Below, in pieces: positions 17,183 to 26,038 of a stretch of DNA of 64,000 nt (within the stretch, counting starts at the first letter, position 1; every line of letters begins with the position of its first letter). This DNA is from Hydrogenophaga sp. PAMC20947 (GTDB taxonomy: Bacteria; Pseudomonadota; Gammaproteobacteria; Burkholderiales; Burkholderiaceae_C): contig NZ_CP039252.1 in the NCBI RefSeq assembly GCF_004795855.1, forward strand, positions 4,650,001-4,714,000, in the 5' to 3' direction. A program made the translations under genes and the position numbers. A model generated the notes under the pieces. The model ran no database searches and was not told where the DNA came from. It was given only the letters and a program-made list of their open reading frames with translations.

Positions 17183-18028
17183 TCAGCCCATTTCCTTGAA
17201 CGACGACAGCGAAGACAGCGCCGGGAATTGCGCTGCGCGCTTTTCTTTCATGGCGGTGATGGCCTCGATCACATGGCGGTTGCTCCAGATGCCCGCTTGC
17301 AGCCAGCCCATCTGGCGCAGGCTGTCTTCGGTGGAGTGGTCGCGGGTGTAGTCGATGGCCTGCTTGGTGCCCCAGATGGCGATGGGGGGCTTGCTGGCGA
17401 TTTCCTTGGCGCACTGCAGCGCGGCAGCCACCATGGCTTCGGCGGTGTCAAACACCTCGTTGACCAGACCGTAGGCCAAGGCCTTGCTGGCGGGCAGGCG
17501 GCGCCCTGTGTAGGCCATCTCTTTCACCACGGCAATCGGGACCAGCTTGGGCAGGCGCTGCAGCGTGCCCACGTCGGCCACCATGCCGATGTTGATTTCC
17601 TGGATGCAGAAGAAGGCGTCGGCCGTGGCGTAGCGGATACACGCCGCCGTGACCATGTCCACGGCGCCGCCAATGCAGCCGCCCTGAATCGCGCAGATCA
17701 CCGGAATGCGCAGGGTCTCAATCTTGGTGAACGTGGCTTGCATGTCGCCCAGCGTGTCAAAAATGGCCGCACGGCCTTCGGGGCTTTTGTCGTCCATCTG
17801 GATGGCGCCGGAGAAGGTTTCCAGGGCCATGCCGGCCGAGAAATGCTTGCCGGTGCTGCTGATCACCAGGGCGCGGGCCGTGCCCTCGCGGTGGATCTGC
17901 GTGAGGATTTCATCGAGCTCGCGCCAGAAGGTGGGGTGCATGGTGTTGAGCACCTCGGGGCGGTTCAACACGAGGTGGGCCACGTGGTCGTCAGTCGAGC
18001 TCAGGGAAAAGCAGGTCGGTGTAGTCAT
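17183..18028 (-). CDS. crotonase-family protein, dienoyl-CoA isomerase-like
   Basis: 281 residues from ATG 18028. The oxyanion-hole segments HFSAGMAL and QGGCIGGAVDM are normal for the enoyl-CoA hydratase/isomerase superfamily. The segment IGMVADVGTLQRLP with Asp152 matches delta3,5-delta2,4-dienoyl-CoA isomerases, in which that Asp is catalytic. The neighbouring TAACIRY lacks the Asp usual in TACDIRY. It should act in beta-oxidation of unsaturated acyl-CoA. Its start lies inside the 3' end of dinB with a 38-nt overlap, so expression of the two may be linked. Confidence 0.85.
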   Translation of the reverse strand: MTTPTCFSLSSTDDHVAHLVLNRPEVLNTMHPTFWRELDEILTQIHREGTARALVISSTGKHFSAGMALETFSGAIQMDDKSPEGRAAIFDTLGDMQATFTKIETLRIPVICAIQGGCIGGAVDMVTAACIRYATADAFFCIQEINIGMVADVGTLQRLPKLVPIAVVKEMAYTGRRLPASKALAYGLVNEVFDTAEAMVAAALQCAKEIASKPPIAIWGTKQAIDYTRDHSTEDSLRQMGWLQAGIWSNRHVIEAITAMKEKRAAQFPALSSLSSFKEMG

Positions 18029-19310
18029 CGGAGGGTCTCTCTCTAGCGGTTCGGGCAGGGGTTGTTTCTTGTTCACTGTAGCCCGGCCCCTGGGCTTCTT
18101 CTGTCCCGGGTTTGACGAGTTTGCCCACACGCACGCCCAGCAGGCGGATGCGCCGTGTGAGGTCCACGCGCTTGAGGCACAGGCCGGCTTGGCGGCGGAT
18201 CGTGGCGGCGTCGGCTGTGAAGCTGTCGATGGTGGTGTCGCGTGTCACGCTTTGGAAGTTGTCGTAGCGCAGCTTGATGCCAATGGTCTTGCCGGCGTAG
18301 CCCTTGCGTTGCAAATCGGCCGCCACCTGCTCGCACAACCGGGTGAAGACCGCGCCCAGCTCGGCGCGGTCGCGCACGGCGTGCAGATCGCGCTCGAAGG
18401 TCGTCTCGCGGCTCATGCTCACCGGCTCACTGCTGGTCACCACCGGGCGCTCGTCGCGGCCCCAGCTCACCTCGTGCAGCCACGCCCCGTAGCTTTTGCC
18501 GAAGGTGTTGATCAGCCATCCCCGCTCCCTGGCGGCCAGATCGCCAATGGTGTGAAGCCCGTGTTTTTGCAGCTTTTCGTCCGCCTTGGGCCCCACGCCA
18601 TTGACCTTGCGGCAAGGCAGCGGCCAGATCAGGGTCTGCAGATCGTCCAGGGTGACGATGCTGATGCCGTTGGGTTTCTTGAATTCGCTGGCCATCTTGG
18701 CGATCAGCTTGTTGGGCGCCACGCCCAGGGAGCAGGTGAGGCCCGTGGCCTCAAAGATGCACTTCTGGATCAGCCGGGCCAGCACCCGCCCGCCTTCGCG
18801 CTGCCCGCCGGGCACATCGGTGAAATCGATGTAGACCTCATCAATGCCCCGGTCCTCCATCAAGGGAGCGATGTCGGTGATGGTGGCCTTGAACAGGCGC
18901 GAAATGCGCCGCACCTCGTCAAAGTCCACCGGCAGCAGAATCGCCTGGGGGCACAGCTTGGCGGCTTTCATGAGGCCCATGGCCGAACCCACGCCGAACT
19001 GCCTGGCCGCATAGGTCGCCGTGGTGGCCACGCCGCGGCCGGTGTAGCCCGCCAGGAGCGGGAAAAAGTCGACGGGAATGCGGTCGAGCGAACCGGGCCC
19101 CCAGTCCCGATCGGGATAGGCCTCGCGCAGCTGCGCCAATACATCGTCTTCCTTGCGCCGCCCGCCGCCAATCACCACCGGCAAGCCTTTGAGCTGCGGA
19201 TAACGCAGCAGCTCCACCGACGCAAAAAAGGCGTCCATGTCCAGATGGGCGATGCGGCGGGGCCGCGATGACAGTGGGAGGGAGCTCACCCTGGAAAGCA
19301 TAGCGCGCAC
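17991..19310 (-). CDS. dinB: Y-family DNA polymerase IV
   Basis: 439 residues. Catalytic acidic residues are Asp24 in AHLDMDAFFAS and Asp157-Glu158 in GIDEVY. Further hallmarks are TCSLGVAPNKLIAKMASEFKKPNG, the NGVGPKADEKL helix-hairpin-helix and a little-finger domain with MSRETTFERD. It performs translesion synthesis. About 37 residues (51-87, KEDDVLAQ to AGYTG) interrupt the usual junction between the VVIGG strand and GRGVV/ATTATYAAR. No LexA box was identified upstream by eye. The 3' end overlaps the crotonase gene. Confidence 0.93.
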   Translation of the reverse strand: MRAMLSRVSSLPLSSRPRRIAHLDMDAFFASVELLRYPQLKGLPVVIGGGRRKEDDVLAQLREAYPDRDWGPGSLDRIPVDFFPLLAGYTGRGVATTATYAARQFGVGSAMGLMKAAKLCPQAILLPVDFDEVRRISRLFKATITDIAPLMEDRGIDEVYIDFTDVPGGQREGGRVLARLIQKCIFEATGLTCSLGVAPNKLIAKMASEFKKPNGISIVTLDDLQTLIWPLPCRKVNGVGPKADEKLQKHGLHTIGDLAARERGWLINTFGKSYGAWLHEVSWGRDERPVVTSSEPVSMSRETTFERDLHAVRDRAELGAVFTRLCEQVAADLQRKGYAGKTIGIKLRYDNFQSVTRDTTIDSFTADAATIRRQAGLCLKRVDLTRRIRLLGVRVGKLVKPGTEEAQGPGYSEQETTPARTARERPSDDYTDLLFPELD

Positions 19311-19327
19311 GGCGCATCCGTGTCGCT

Positions 19328-19567
19328 TCAGGGGTGCACGCAGGATGCGGCGGTTGTTGGCCCGCTTTCGGGCGCTTCTGAAGCAGCAGGGGTGGTTTCT
19401 GAGGAAAACCCCAGAACATCGACCCAGTCCGGCCCCAGCGTTTCCTCAGGGTGTTGGGTGCGGTCCGAGCCATTGCCGCAGAGCATGTCGCCGGCTTTGC
19501 AATAGCGGTCACACCCCCAGCAGTTGCGCTCGGGATGGGACGGGTGGATGGGGAACCGTTTGCTCAT
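19328..19567 (-). CDS. DUF3079 domain-containing protein
   Basis: 79 residues starting MSKRFPIHPSHPERNCWGCDRYC. The Cys-x-x-Cys-x3-Cys cluster (CWGCDRYC) and downstream CGNGSDRTQHPEE are the DUF3079 signature and suggest a metal or Fe-S site. The conserved part ends near residue 50; the remaining Ser/Thr/Pro-rich tail is probably disordered. Function unknown. It lies 17 nt upstream of dinB on the same strand and may be cotranscribed with it. Confidence 0.85.
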   Translation of the reverse strand: MSKRFPIHPSHPERNCWGCDRYCKAGDMLCGNGSDRTQHPEETLGPDWVDVLGFSSETTPAASEAPESGPTTAASCVHP

Positions 19568-19683
19568 GGTGTGAAGGGGCCAAAACCCATCACATCAGTT
19601 TGGCCCTTTTGTGAGGCTGCGCATTGATCTGCCTCAAAAACAGGGCCGTTGTGCGGGGCCTGCGCTCCCAGGTCGAGCGAACC

Positions 19684-20220
19684 TTACTGCGCCTTGCGCA
19701 CCAGCCAGCCCTTGAACAACCAGGGCAGCCTGGGGCCATTGCTGGCCGACACGCCGCCCCTTTCTTCGGCGCTGATGCCCAGTTCGTTCACACCTTGCAG
19801 TGCTTCAGGCGCGATGGGCATTTCCAGGGTTTTGTATTTGCTGGTGATCACGCCCAGTGAGCGGGGTTCGGCGCCTTCTTTGAGGGCCCAGATCTGCATG
19901 CTGTCTTCACGGCCTTCTTTCACCTCGTTGAGGCGCTGGATCAGCATGCTGCCTTGCTGGGGCGTCACCGTGATCAGCATGGCCGGGCGCTGCTGTTCAT
20001 CGAGCAGCACGGAAATATCGCGCACCTGCGGCACTTCGGTCAGGCGCGTTTGCAGGTGCTGGATCTGATCGCGCAGCTGAAACAGCATGCTGGTACCCGC
20101 CGCCAGGCCCAGCATCACGACGAGCGCGAGGAAGACGGCCAGGGCGCGCCACCAGGTGCTGACGCGCTTGAAAAATGGGGCGGATGCGTTCTCGGAAGTG
20201 CGGGTATCGGTGTCGGGCAT
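19684..20220 (-). CDS. RskA-like membrane protein without anti-sigma domain
   Basis: 178 residues from ATG 20220. A short charged N-terminus is followed by one membrane helix (LAVFLALVVMLGLAAGTSML, about 27-46), a short coiled stretch (LRDQIQHLQTRL) and a periplasmic RskA C-terminal domain with MQIWALKEGAEPRSLGVI. This resembles the periplasmic half of the anti-sigma factor at 9230-10009. The cytoplasmic sigma-binding domain is missing and no sigma factor gene is adjacent. It may be a degraded or specialised sensor. It follows the hydroxyacid dehydrogenase gene by 33 nt. Confidence 0.75.
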   Translation of the reverse strand: MPDTDTRTSENASAPFFKRVSTWWRALAVFLALVVMLGLAAGTSMLFQLRDQIQHLQTRLTEVPQVRDISVLLDEQQRPAMLITVTPQQGSMLIQRLNEVKEGREDSMQIWALKEGAEPRSLGVITSKYKTLEMPIAPEALQGVNELGISAEERGGVSASNGPRLPWLFKGWLVRKAQ

Positions 20221-20253
20221 GCGGGGTGAATGGCTGGTCAATGTGAGATCGCG

Positions 20254-21405
20254 TTATCGCGGGTAGGTACCGGGTAGGAGTATGCCTTTGTCGACATGCT
20301 GCAAGTTGGTGTGACCGCAAAACGCCATGGTCACGTCCAGCTCCTTGTGGATGATCTGCAGCGCTTTCAACACGCCTTCTTCGCCCATGGCGCCCAGGCC
20401 GTAGACCATGGCGCGGCCGATCATGGTGCCGCGAGCGCCCAGCGCCCAGGCCTTGAGCACATCTTGGCCGCTGCGGATGCCGCCGTCCATCCAGACTTCG
20501 ATCTGATCGCCCACGGCCGCAACGATGGCGGGCAGTGCTTCGATGCTGGAGGGCGCGCCGTCGAGCTGGCGGCCACCGTGGTTGCTGACCACGATGGCAT
20601 CCGCCCCGCTGGCCACGGCCAGCTTGGCATCTTCTACATCCATGATGCCTTTGAGGATGAGCTTGCCGCCCCATTGCTGCTTGACCCATTCAACATCGGC
20701 CCACGACAGGGTCGGGTCGAACTGTTCGTTGGTCCAGGAGGCGAGCGAACTCATGTCGCTGACGCCTTTCACGTGCCCCACGAGGTTGCGGAACGTGTGG
20801 CGCTTGGTGCCCATCATGCCCAGTACCCAGCGCGGTTTGGTCGCGATGTTGAGGATGTTGCCCAGGCTCGGAATGACCGAGGCGCGCATCTTGTTCTTCA
20901 GGTCCTTGTGGCGCTGGCCGATCACCTGCAGGTCGAGCGTGAGCACCAGGGCGCTGCATTTGGCGACCTTGCAACGGTTGATCATGCGGGCCATGGCTTC
21001 GCGGTCGCGCATCATGTAGAGCTGAAACCAGAAGGGTGCCGTGGTGTGGGCCGCGATGTCTTCGATGGAGCAGATGCTCATGGTGGACAGCGTGAACGGA
21101 ATGCCAAAGGTCTCGGCGGCCTTGGCGGCTTTGATTTCGCCATCGGCGCTTTGCATGCCGGTCAACCCCACAGGGGCGATGCACACGGGCATCTTGACGT
21201 CCTGCCCCACCATTTTCGTCGCGGTCGAGCGGTTCTCCATGTTCACCGCCACGCGTTGGCGCAGCTTGATTTTCTGGAAGTCTTCCGAGTTGGCGCGGTA
21301 GGTGCTTTCGGTCCACGAGCCCGAGTCGGCGTAGTCGTAGAACATGCGTGGCACGCGCTTTTCGGCGAGTACACGCAGGTCTTCGATGGTGGTGATCACG
21401 GGCAT
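20254..21405 (-). CDS. FMN-dependent alpha-hydroxy acid dehydrogenase (LldD-like)
   Basis: 383 residues from ATG 21405. FMN-binding and catalytic segments of the lactate/glycolate oxidase family are clear: FYDYADSGSWTE, APVGLTGMQ, TLDLQVIGQRHKDLKN, KGIMDVEDAKLAVASGADAIVVSNHGGRQLDGA with the catalytic His and Arg, and DGGIRSGQDVLKA. These enzymes oxidise L-lactate or similar 2-hydroxyacids, passing electrons to quinone or oxygen. The exact substrate cannot be told from this. It is probably cotranscribed with the RskA-like gene downstream. Confidence 0.9.
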   Translation of the reverse strand: MPVITTIEDLRVLAEKRVPRMFYDYADSGSWTESTYRANSEDFQKIKLRQRVAVNMENRSTATKMVGQDVKMPVCIAPVGLTGMQSADGEIKAAKAAETFGIPFTLSTMSICSIEDIAAHTTAPFWFQLYMMRDREAMARMINRCKVAKCSALVLTLDLQVIGQRHKDLKNKMRASVIPSLGNILNIATKPRWVLGMMGTKRHTFRNLVGHVKGVSDMSSLASWTNEQFDPTLSWADVEWVKQQWGGKLILKGIMDVEDAKLAVASGADAIVVSNHGGRQLDGAPSSIEALPAIVAAVGDQIEVWMDGGIRSGQDVLKAWALGARGTMIGRAMVYGLGAMGEEGVLKALQIIHKELDVTMAFCGHTNLQHVDKGILLPGTYPR

Positions 21406-21511
21406 GGGATGGTCTCCGGAAGTGGTTCTTTGTGGGCTCGATGGTAGCGAGCCCCCACCCAATTGGCTTGTGAAAGCAGCTTTTCGGGTTTGAAATTTCT
21501 TCGGTGCGGTG

Positions 21512-23083
21512 TCAGTTGAGCGTAGGCAAGCACGCTGCGCGCTCGGTTTCGGTCAACGGCTCCAGCCAGCCCAGCTGCTGTTCCAGTACGGCTACCGTGG
21601 CCTCGGAGGCGTCGTGGCCCTGCGCCTGCCGTGCCGTGATCCGCGCGCGCAGCACGTCAATCGGGGCGCTCGGCGCCAGGATGTGAAACGGGCATTGGGC
21701 GGCCTGGGCCAGGGCGGCAAAAGCCTGGCGCTCCGCGACGCGAAGAAAGGCAGCGTCGATCAGCACACTCCAGCCGTCATGGATCAGGTTGCGAGCGCGC
21801 GCGAGCAGTGAAGCATAGGTATCACCATGGGACTGGGCGCTGTAGAGGCCTGCGTTCATCTCCGATCCGGTGGGGGCGAGTGCGTTCATGCCATGCAGGC
21901 GTTTGCGTTCCACATCGGAGCGCAGGCGGATGGCGCGTCCGCTGGCCTCGGCTTGCAGCCAGCGGCCAGACGCCCAGGTTTTGCCGCTGCCCGAGAGGCC
22001 GTGGGTGATGATCAACTGCGGTGGGGGCGGGCGGCTGATGTCCCTCGCCAGTTCCAGGTAGCGCCGCGCTTGCACCAGGCTGGCGTCGGCCTCGGGCGAC
22101 CGCCCCTCGCCGCCCAGCTGGCCCAGGCGAATCGCAGCGATCTTGGCGCGCACCCCCGCGCGGTAGCTGGCGAAAAAGCCCCACACAGCGGGCGCGGACA
22201 CATCGCCACTGGCGTCCAGCCACTCACTCAAAAGCAGGTTGGCCAGGCCAGGTTGTTGTTGGTGGAGCAGGTCCATCCAGGCAAAGGCCATGTCGTTGGC
22301 CACATCGATCCAGCGCAGTTCGTCGTTGAACTCGATGCCGTCAAAAGGCAAGACTTCGCCATCGATCAACACCAGGTTGGCCAGATGCAGGTCGCCGTGG
22401 CCTTCGCGCACCCGGTCTTTTTGCCGTCGCCGGGACAGCAGGGGTTCGATGGAGCCAAAGCTTTCGTCGGTCCAGTCGCGCAGCTGGCGAACCAGGGCGG
22501 CATCGGTCTCGCTGGGGAGCGAGGCAGCGAGTGTCTGGAAATTGTCGCGTGGCCAGCGCATGGCCGCGGCCGGGTGCCCCCAGCGCTTGGCCGGGTCCGC
22601 CACCGCGGCCCTGGTCTGAAACGCCGCCATGCGCCGAGCCAGCGAACGGATGTGATCGGGTGTGAGCGCTCCGCGCTCACACAAGTGGTCCAGCCGCTGG
22701 GATTCGTCAAATCGCCGCATCTGCACCGCGAATTCGAAAGCCTGGTCTTCGCCTTCGCCCTGGGTGCCGAGGCTCCCCCAGCGCGGCTGATCGGGTGTGC
22801 CGAACAGGGGCAACACGCCAAGGTACAGCTGCGTGGCGGGGCGGTCGTGCGTCTGGAACCGCCGGTTGACCCGGACTTCGGTCTCGCAAGCGCGGCGCCG
22901 GGCGTTGAGCGTGCTGAAATCCATGAACGGAAAGTGCACTGGCTTTTTGATCTTGTAGGCGAATTCGCCGGCCAGCAGCACCCAGGCACCGTGGGTTTCA
23001 ATCACCGAGACGTTGCCCACGGGGTGGGCGTACCGGTCAGCCGACAGCAGGGCCTGGATCAGGGGGGGCAAAGAATCGACCAT
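21512..23083 (-). CDS. bifunctional APH-like phosphotransferase/P-loop kinase fusion
   Basis: 523 residues from ATG 23083. The N-terminal ~340 residues are aminoglycoside phosphotransferase-like, with the catalytic loop HGDLHLANLVL and the metal-binding FDGIEF. The C-terminal part is a P-loop kinase with Walker A GLSGSGKT at about 362-369 and a zeta-toxin-like fold (VLIDAAFLRVAER). Such fusions are widespread in Proteobacteria and uncharacterised; resistance to aminoglycosides should not be assumed. It is a single gene with no partners that reveal a substrate. Confidence 0.85.
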   Translation of the reverse strand: MVDSLPPLIQALLSADRYAHPVGNVSVIETHGAWVLLAGEFAYKIKKPVHFPFMDFSTLNARRRACETEVRVNRRFQTHDRPATQLYLGVLPLFGTPDQPRWGSLGTQGEGEDQAFEFAVQMRRFDESQRLDHLCERGALTPDHIRSLARRMAAFQTRAAVADPAKRWGHPAAAMRWPRDNFQTLAASLPSETDAALVRQLRDWTDESFGSIEPLLSRRRQKDRVREGHGDLHLANLVLIDGEVLPFDGIEFNDELRWIDVANDMAFAWMDLLHQQQPGLANLLLSEWLDASGDVSAPAVWGFFASYRAGVRAKIAAIRLGQLGGEGRSPEADASLVQARRYLELARDISRPPPPQLIITHGLSGSGKTWASGRWLQAEASGRAIRLRSDVERKRLHGMNALAPTGSEMNAGLYSAQSHGDTYASLLARARNLIHDGWSVLIDAAFLRVAERQAFAALAQAAQCPFHILAPSAPIDVLRARITARQAQGHDASEATVAVLEQQLGWLEPLTETERAACLPTLN

Positions 23084-23184
23084 GAGGCTCACTGTACGTG
23101 AGATGTGGGCGGGGGGTTGGCCCACACCTGCCGGATCGCTTGCCACGGCGCTCGGTTGACCGGCCCAGGCGGTGGGACGCACAT

Positions 23185-24576
23185 TCAACTGCGGGCGGTG
23201 TCGGGCGGTGCCTTGCGCGTGTCCTGCACCGGCAAGGTGGCTTCGATGGTGGTGCCCTGGCCTGGCGCGCTCTTCAAGTTCAGGCGGCCACCGTGGGACT
23301 CCACGCGAACACGCATGCCGACAAGGCCGTGGCGGCCATGGGTTACTTGCTGCGGTTGAAAACCGCGTCCATCGTCGTGCACCCGCAGGGTCACCGACCC
23401 CCCGGCTTGTTTGAGCTGCACCTCGATCCGACTGCAATGGGCGTATTTGCCGGCGTTGGTCAGAGACTCCTGTGCGATGCGGTAGAGGGTGAGCTCGGCA
23501 GCATTTTCGACATTCACGGGTTGCAGATCGGCATGCACGGGTCTGCTCAGGGCCGCAGACATGTCGCGGCACAAGATATCCAGTGCCGGGACCAGTCCCA
23601 ATTGCTCCAGCGACGACGGCCGCAAATTCTCGATGATGCGGCGTTTGAGGGCGATGCCTTCGTTGAGACGTGCTTCGATCGAGGCCATGCGCTCCGTGGC
23701 CTTGTCGGGCATGTCGGGCAGGCGGCGCAGGCGGGCGAAGTCGAGCTTCATGGCGGTGAGCAACCCGCCCATTTCATCGTGCAGTTCCCGAGCGATGTGG
23801 GCGCGTTCGTCTTCGCGGGCGTGCACCAGGTGGGTGGCCATCTCCGTCAGCTCGGCCGTGCGCTCCTTGACCCGGTCGGCCAGCAGCAACTGCTCTTTGG
23901 CCAGTTGCTCATCGCCCAGGCGCAACTGGCGCCGGAACATGAACATGCTCAACACGGCGGCGAGGGCCAGCAGGTGAACGGCAAAGCGGCTCATGGACAA
24001 GGCGTTGTAGAGCGAAAAGCGCGCACCCTGCTGGATGCCCGCTGCGCTCTCCAGTACGCTGGCGAACGCTTCGCGCAAGCGGTCCCGCCGTTCCCTGTTT
24101 GTGCTGCTCACGGCGGCCGTCAGCGCCGCTTCGGTATCGCCCCGGGCCACCAGCATCACCCATTCATCCGTGCTGCGAATGTGTTCATTGACCAGTTGTT
24201 CGACCGCCTCGACAGAGACCTGGCCCTGGGGGTCGACTTTGCTCACCAGGTCGAAGGCCTTTTGTTTCACTGCCTGCATGCGCTCCACCGTGGCGCGGTA
24301 TTCCACGGCCTCGTCGGGTGAGCCCGAAAGGATGTATGAGCGGGCATACAAGCCGGCATCGGTGAGCAGTTGCAGGGTTTCGGCCGCCTGGACGCGGGCG
24401 TCGGTCAGGGCGATGCCTGTGTTGAGCGTGCCGAAGGAATGCTGGAAGGTGCTCTCGTTGACCGCCATGGTGGTCACCCCCAGCGCGAGCACCACCGGCA
24501 TCAGGTAGCGGCCCCGGGCCACGGCTTCGAAGGAATGGCGAAAGGAGCTGCCTCGTTGAGAGGTGGGGAGCGTCAT
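23185..24576 (-). CDS. NarX-type sensor histidine kinase (second of pair)
   Basis: 463 residues: TM1 about 24-40, a helical extracytoplasmic domain of about 155 residues resembling CHASE3, TM2 about 197-214, a coiled coil, HisKA_3 with the phosphoacceptor His266 in ARELHDEMGG, and a HATPase with AQESLTNAGKYA and DDGRGF. HisKA_3 kinases normally pair with NarL-type regulators, such as the one at 28950. It begins 6 nt after the first kinase and is the last gene of the regulator-kinase-kinase operon. Confidence 0.9.
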   Translation of the reverse strand: MTLPTSQRGSSFRHSFEAVARGRYLMPVVLALGVTTMAVNESTFQHSFGTLNTGIALTDARVQAAETLQLLTDAGLYARSYILSGSPDEAVEYRATVERMQAVKQKAFDLVSKVDPQGQVSVEAVEQLVNEHIRSTDEWVMLVARGDTEAALTAAVSSTNRERRDRLREAFASVLESAAGIQQGARFSLYNALSMSRFAVHLLALAAVLSMFMFRRQLRLGDEQLAKEQLLLADRVKERTAELTEMATHLVHAREDERAHIARELHDEMGGLLTAMKLDFARLRRLPDMPDKATERMASIEARLNEGIALKRRIIENLRPSSLEQLGLVPALDILCRDMSAALSRPVHADLQPVNVENAAELTLYRIAQESLTNAGKYAHCSRIEVQLKQAGGSVTLRVHDDGRGFQPQQVTHGRHGLVGMRVRVESHGGRLNLKSAPGQGTTIEATLPVQDTRKAPPDTARS

Positions 24577-24582
24577 GGTGGG

Positions 24583-26034
24583 TCAGTCTGTCGTGGATGA
24601 CAGCGGTACGCTGGCACGGATGGTCGTGCCTTGGCTGGCCGACGAGGACACGCTGAATTGGCCGCCGGCCAATTCCAGTCGGTATTGCAATTGCTTCAAG
24701 CCGTGGCCTTTGGGTGAATCGCCTGGCGCCGCACCGCTGCGCGCAGTCAGTTGCCGGGTGTCAAAGCCAATGCCATTGTCGTGGACTTCAATGCTGGCCT
24801 GGCCTTGACGCCCGCTCAGCCGGAGCGTGACCTGCGTGGCGCCGGAGTACTGCTCGATGTTGCGCAGGCTTTCCTGCACCACCCGGAACAGCGCGTTGCG
24901 CCCGGCTTCGTCTGCGTCGACCTGTTCGAAGTCGATCTGCACTTCGGCGGCGTGGCGCTCGCGAAAATCGGCGGCCAGAATTTCCAGCGCGGTGCGCAGG
25001 CCGAGGTTGTGCAGCGCAGGGGGCATCAACTCTTCCATCATGCGGCGTTTGATGCCGATGCCGGAATCGATTTCGGTCGCGAGGTGTTGCAAGCGTTCTT
25101 GCATCGCCGGGCTCAGGGGTTCGGCGGCGCGCCGCAGCCGGGTGACGTCAAGCTTGGCCGCTGTCAGGGTGGCGCCCAGCTCATCGTGCAATGACCGCGC
25201 AAGGCGACCGCGCTCGCCCTCGCGCAGCGTTTGCAGGTGCAGGTTGAGAGCCGCCAGCTCCTGGGTGCGCTGGGCCACGTTGTGCTCCAGGCGATCGTGT
25301 TCTTCGGCGATGGCGTCGGTGTGCTCTTCGTGCGCGCGCTGCAAGGCTGCACTCTTGCGCAGGAAAAAAACCAGCCAGAGCACCGCCATCAAGGTGGTGA
25401 AGTGAACGGCCAGGCGGCCCCATTGCAAGGATTGCTCGATGGTCTGCTGTTCCTGGTCGGCGGCTGTGGTGGCTTCCTCAATGAGCGTGCGCACCGAATG
25501 CCGCACCGACTGCATGCGTTCCCAGCCCAGGTCAGACATCAGCAGCCCGCGCCAGGCGGCTTCGTCGCCATCGCGGTACCAGCGCAATGAAAGCCTCAGC
25601 TCGGTCAACTTGGTCTCCGCACTGATGCCCACCGAAGCCACCAGTGCCTGAAAGGCAGGGCTCTCGGCGTACATCGCATTGAGCTGCTTCAAAGCGGTGT
25701 CCACATCGTGGTCGGCGTCTGTGAAGGGGCGCAGGTACGACTCACGCCCCGTGAGCAAAAAACCGCGCTGGGCGGTCTCTGCATCGATGAGGCGTCGCAG
25801 CAGGGTCTCCGCTGCGATCCGCGCCGTATCGCGCTTTTGCATGGTCGACAGCGAACTGCTGGCGCGTTGGTAGGACCACTCCAGGGAAACCACCAGGGTG
25901 AGGGCCAAGGCCACCGAGAGCAAGGCCACAAGAAAAGGGCGCCAGGCGAGCAGCAGCGCCGGTGAGGGGGGCGACTTGGCCCTGCTTGGCGGCGGCTCGA
26001 TCAGCTGCGCCTGATCCGATTCAAGGGTGTGCAT
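24583..26034 (-). CDS. NarX-type sensor histidine kinase with CHASE3-like sensor (first of pair)
   Basis: 483 residues from ATG 26034, 4 nt after the regulator stop. TM1 lies about 32-52. The periplasmic domain contains DAETAQRGFLLTGRESYLRPF, the clear CHASE3 signature. TM2 is about 208-225, then a coiled coil. HisKA_3 has His283 in ARSLHDELGA, and the HATPase shows VVQESLRNIEQYS and DNGIGFD. It is a paralogue of the kinase encoded next. Its signal is unknown; CHASE3 domains are thought to sense extracellular cues. Confidence 0.9.
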   Translation of the reverse strand: MHTLESDQAQLIEPPPSRAKSPPSPALLLAWRPFLVALLSVALALTLVVSLEWSYQRASSSLSTMQKRDTARIAAETLLRRLIDAETAQRGFLLTGRESYLRPFTDADHDVDTALKQLNAMYAESPAFQALVASVGISAETKLTELRLSLRWYRDGDEAAWRGLLMSDLGWERMQSVRHSVRTLIEEATTAADQEQQTIEQSLQWGRLAVHFTTLMAVLWLVFFLRKSAALQRAHEEHTDAIAEEHDRLEHNVAQRTQELAALNLHLQTLREGERGRLARSLHDELGATLTAAKLDVTRLRRAAEPLSPAMQERLQHLATEIDSGIGIKRRMMEELMPPALHNLGLRTALEILAADFRERHAAEVQIDFEQVDADEAGRNALFRVVQESLRNIEQYSGATQVTLRLSGRQGQASIEVHDNGIGFDTRQLTARSGAAPGDSPKGHGLKQLQYRLELAGGQFSVSSSASQGTTIRASVPLSSTTD

Positions 26035-26038
26035 GCGG

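Noticed and set aside
25868..25880. GTAGGAC inside the first kinase gene
   Set aside because: It lies in coding sequence and has no second box at the right spacing.
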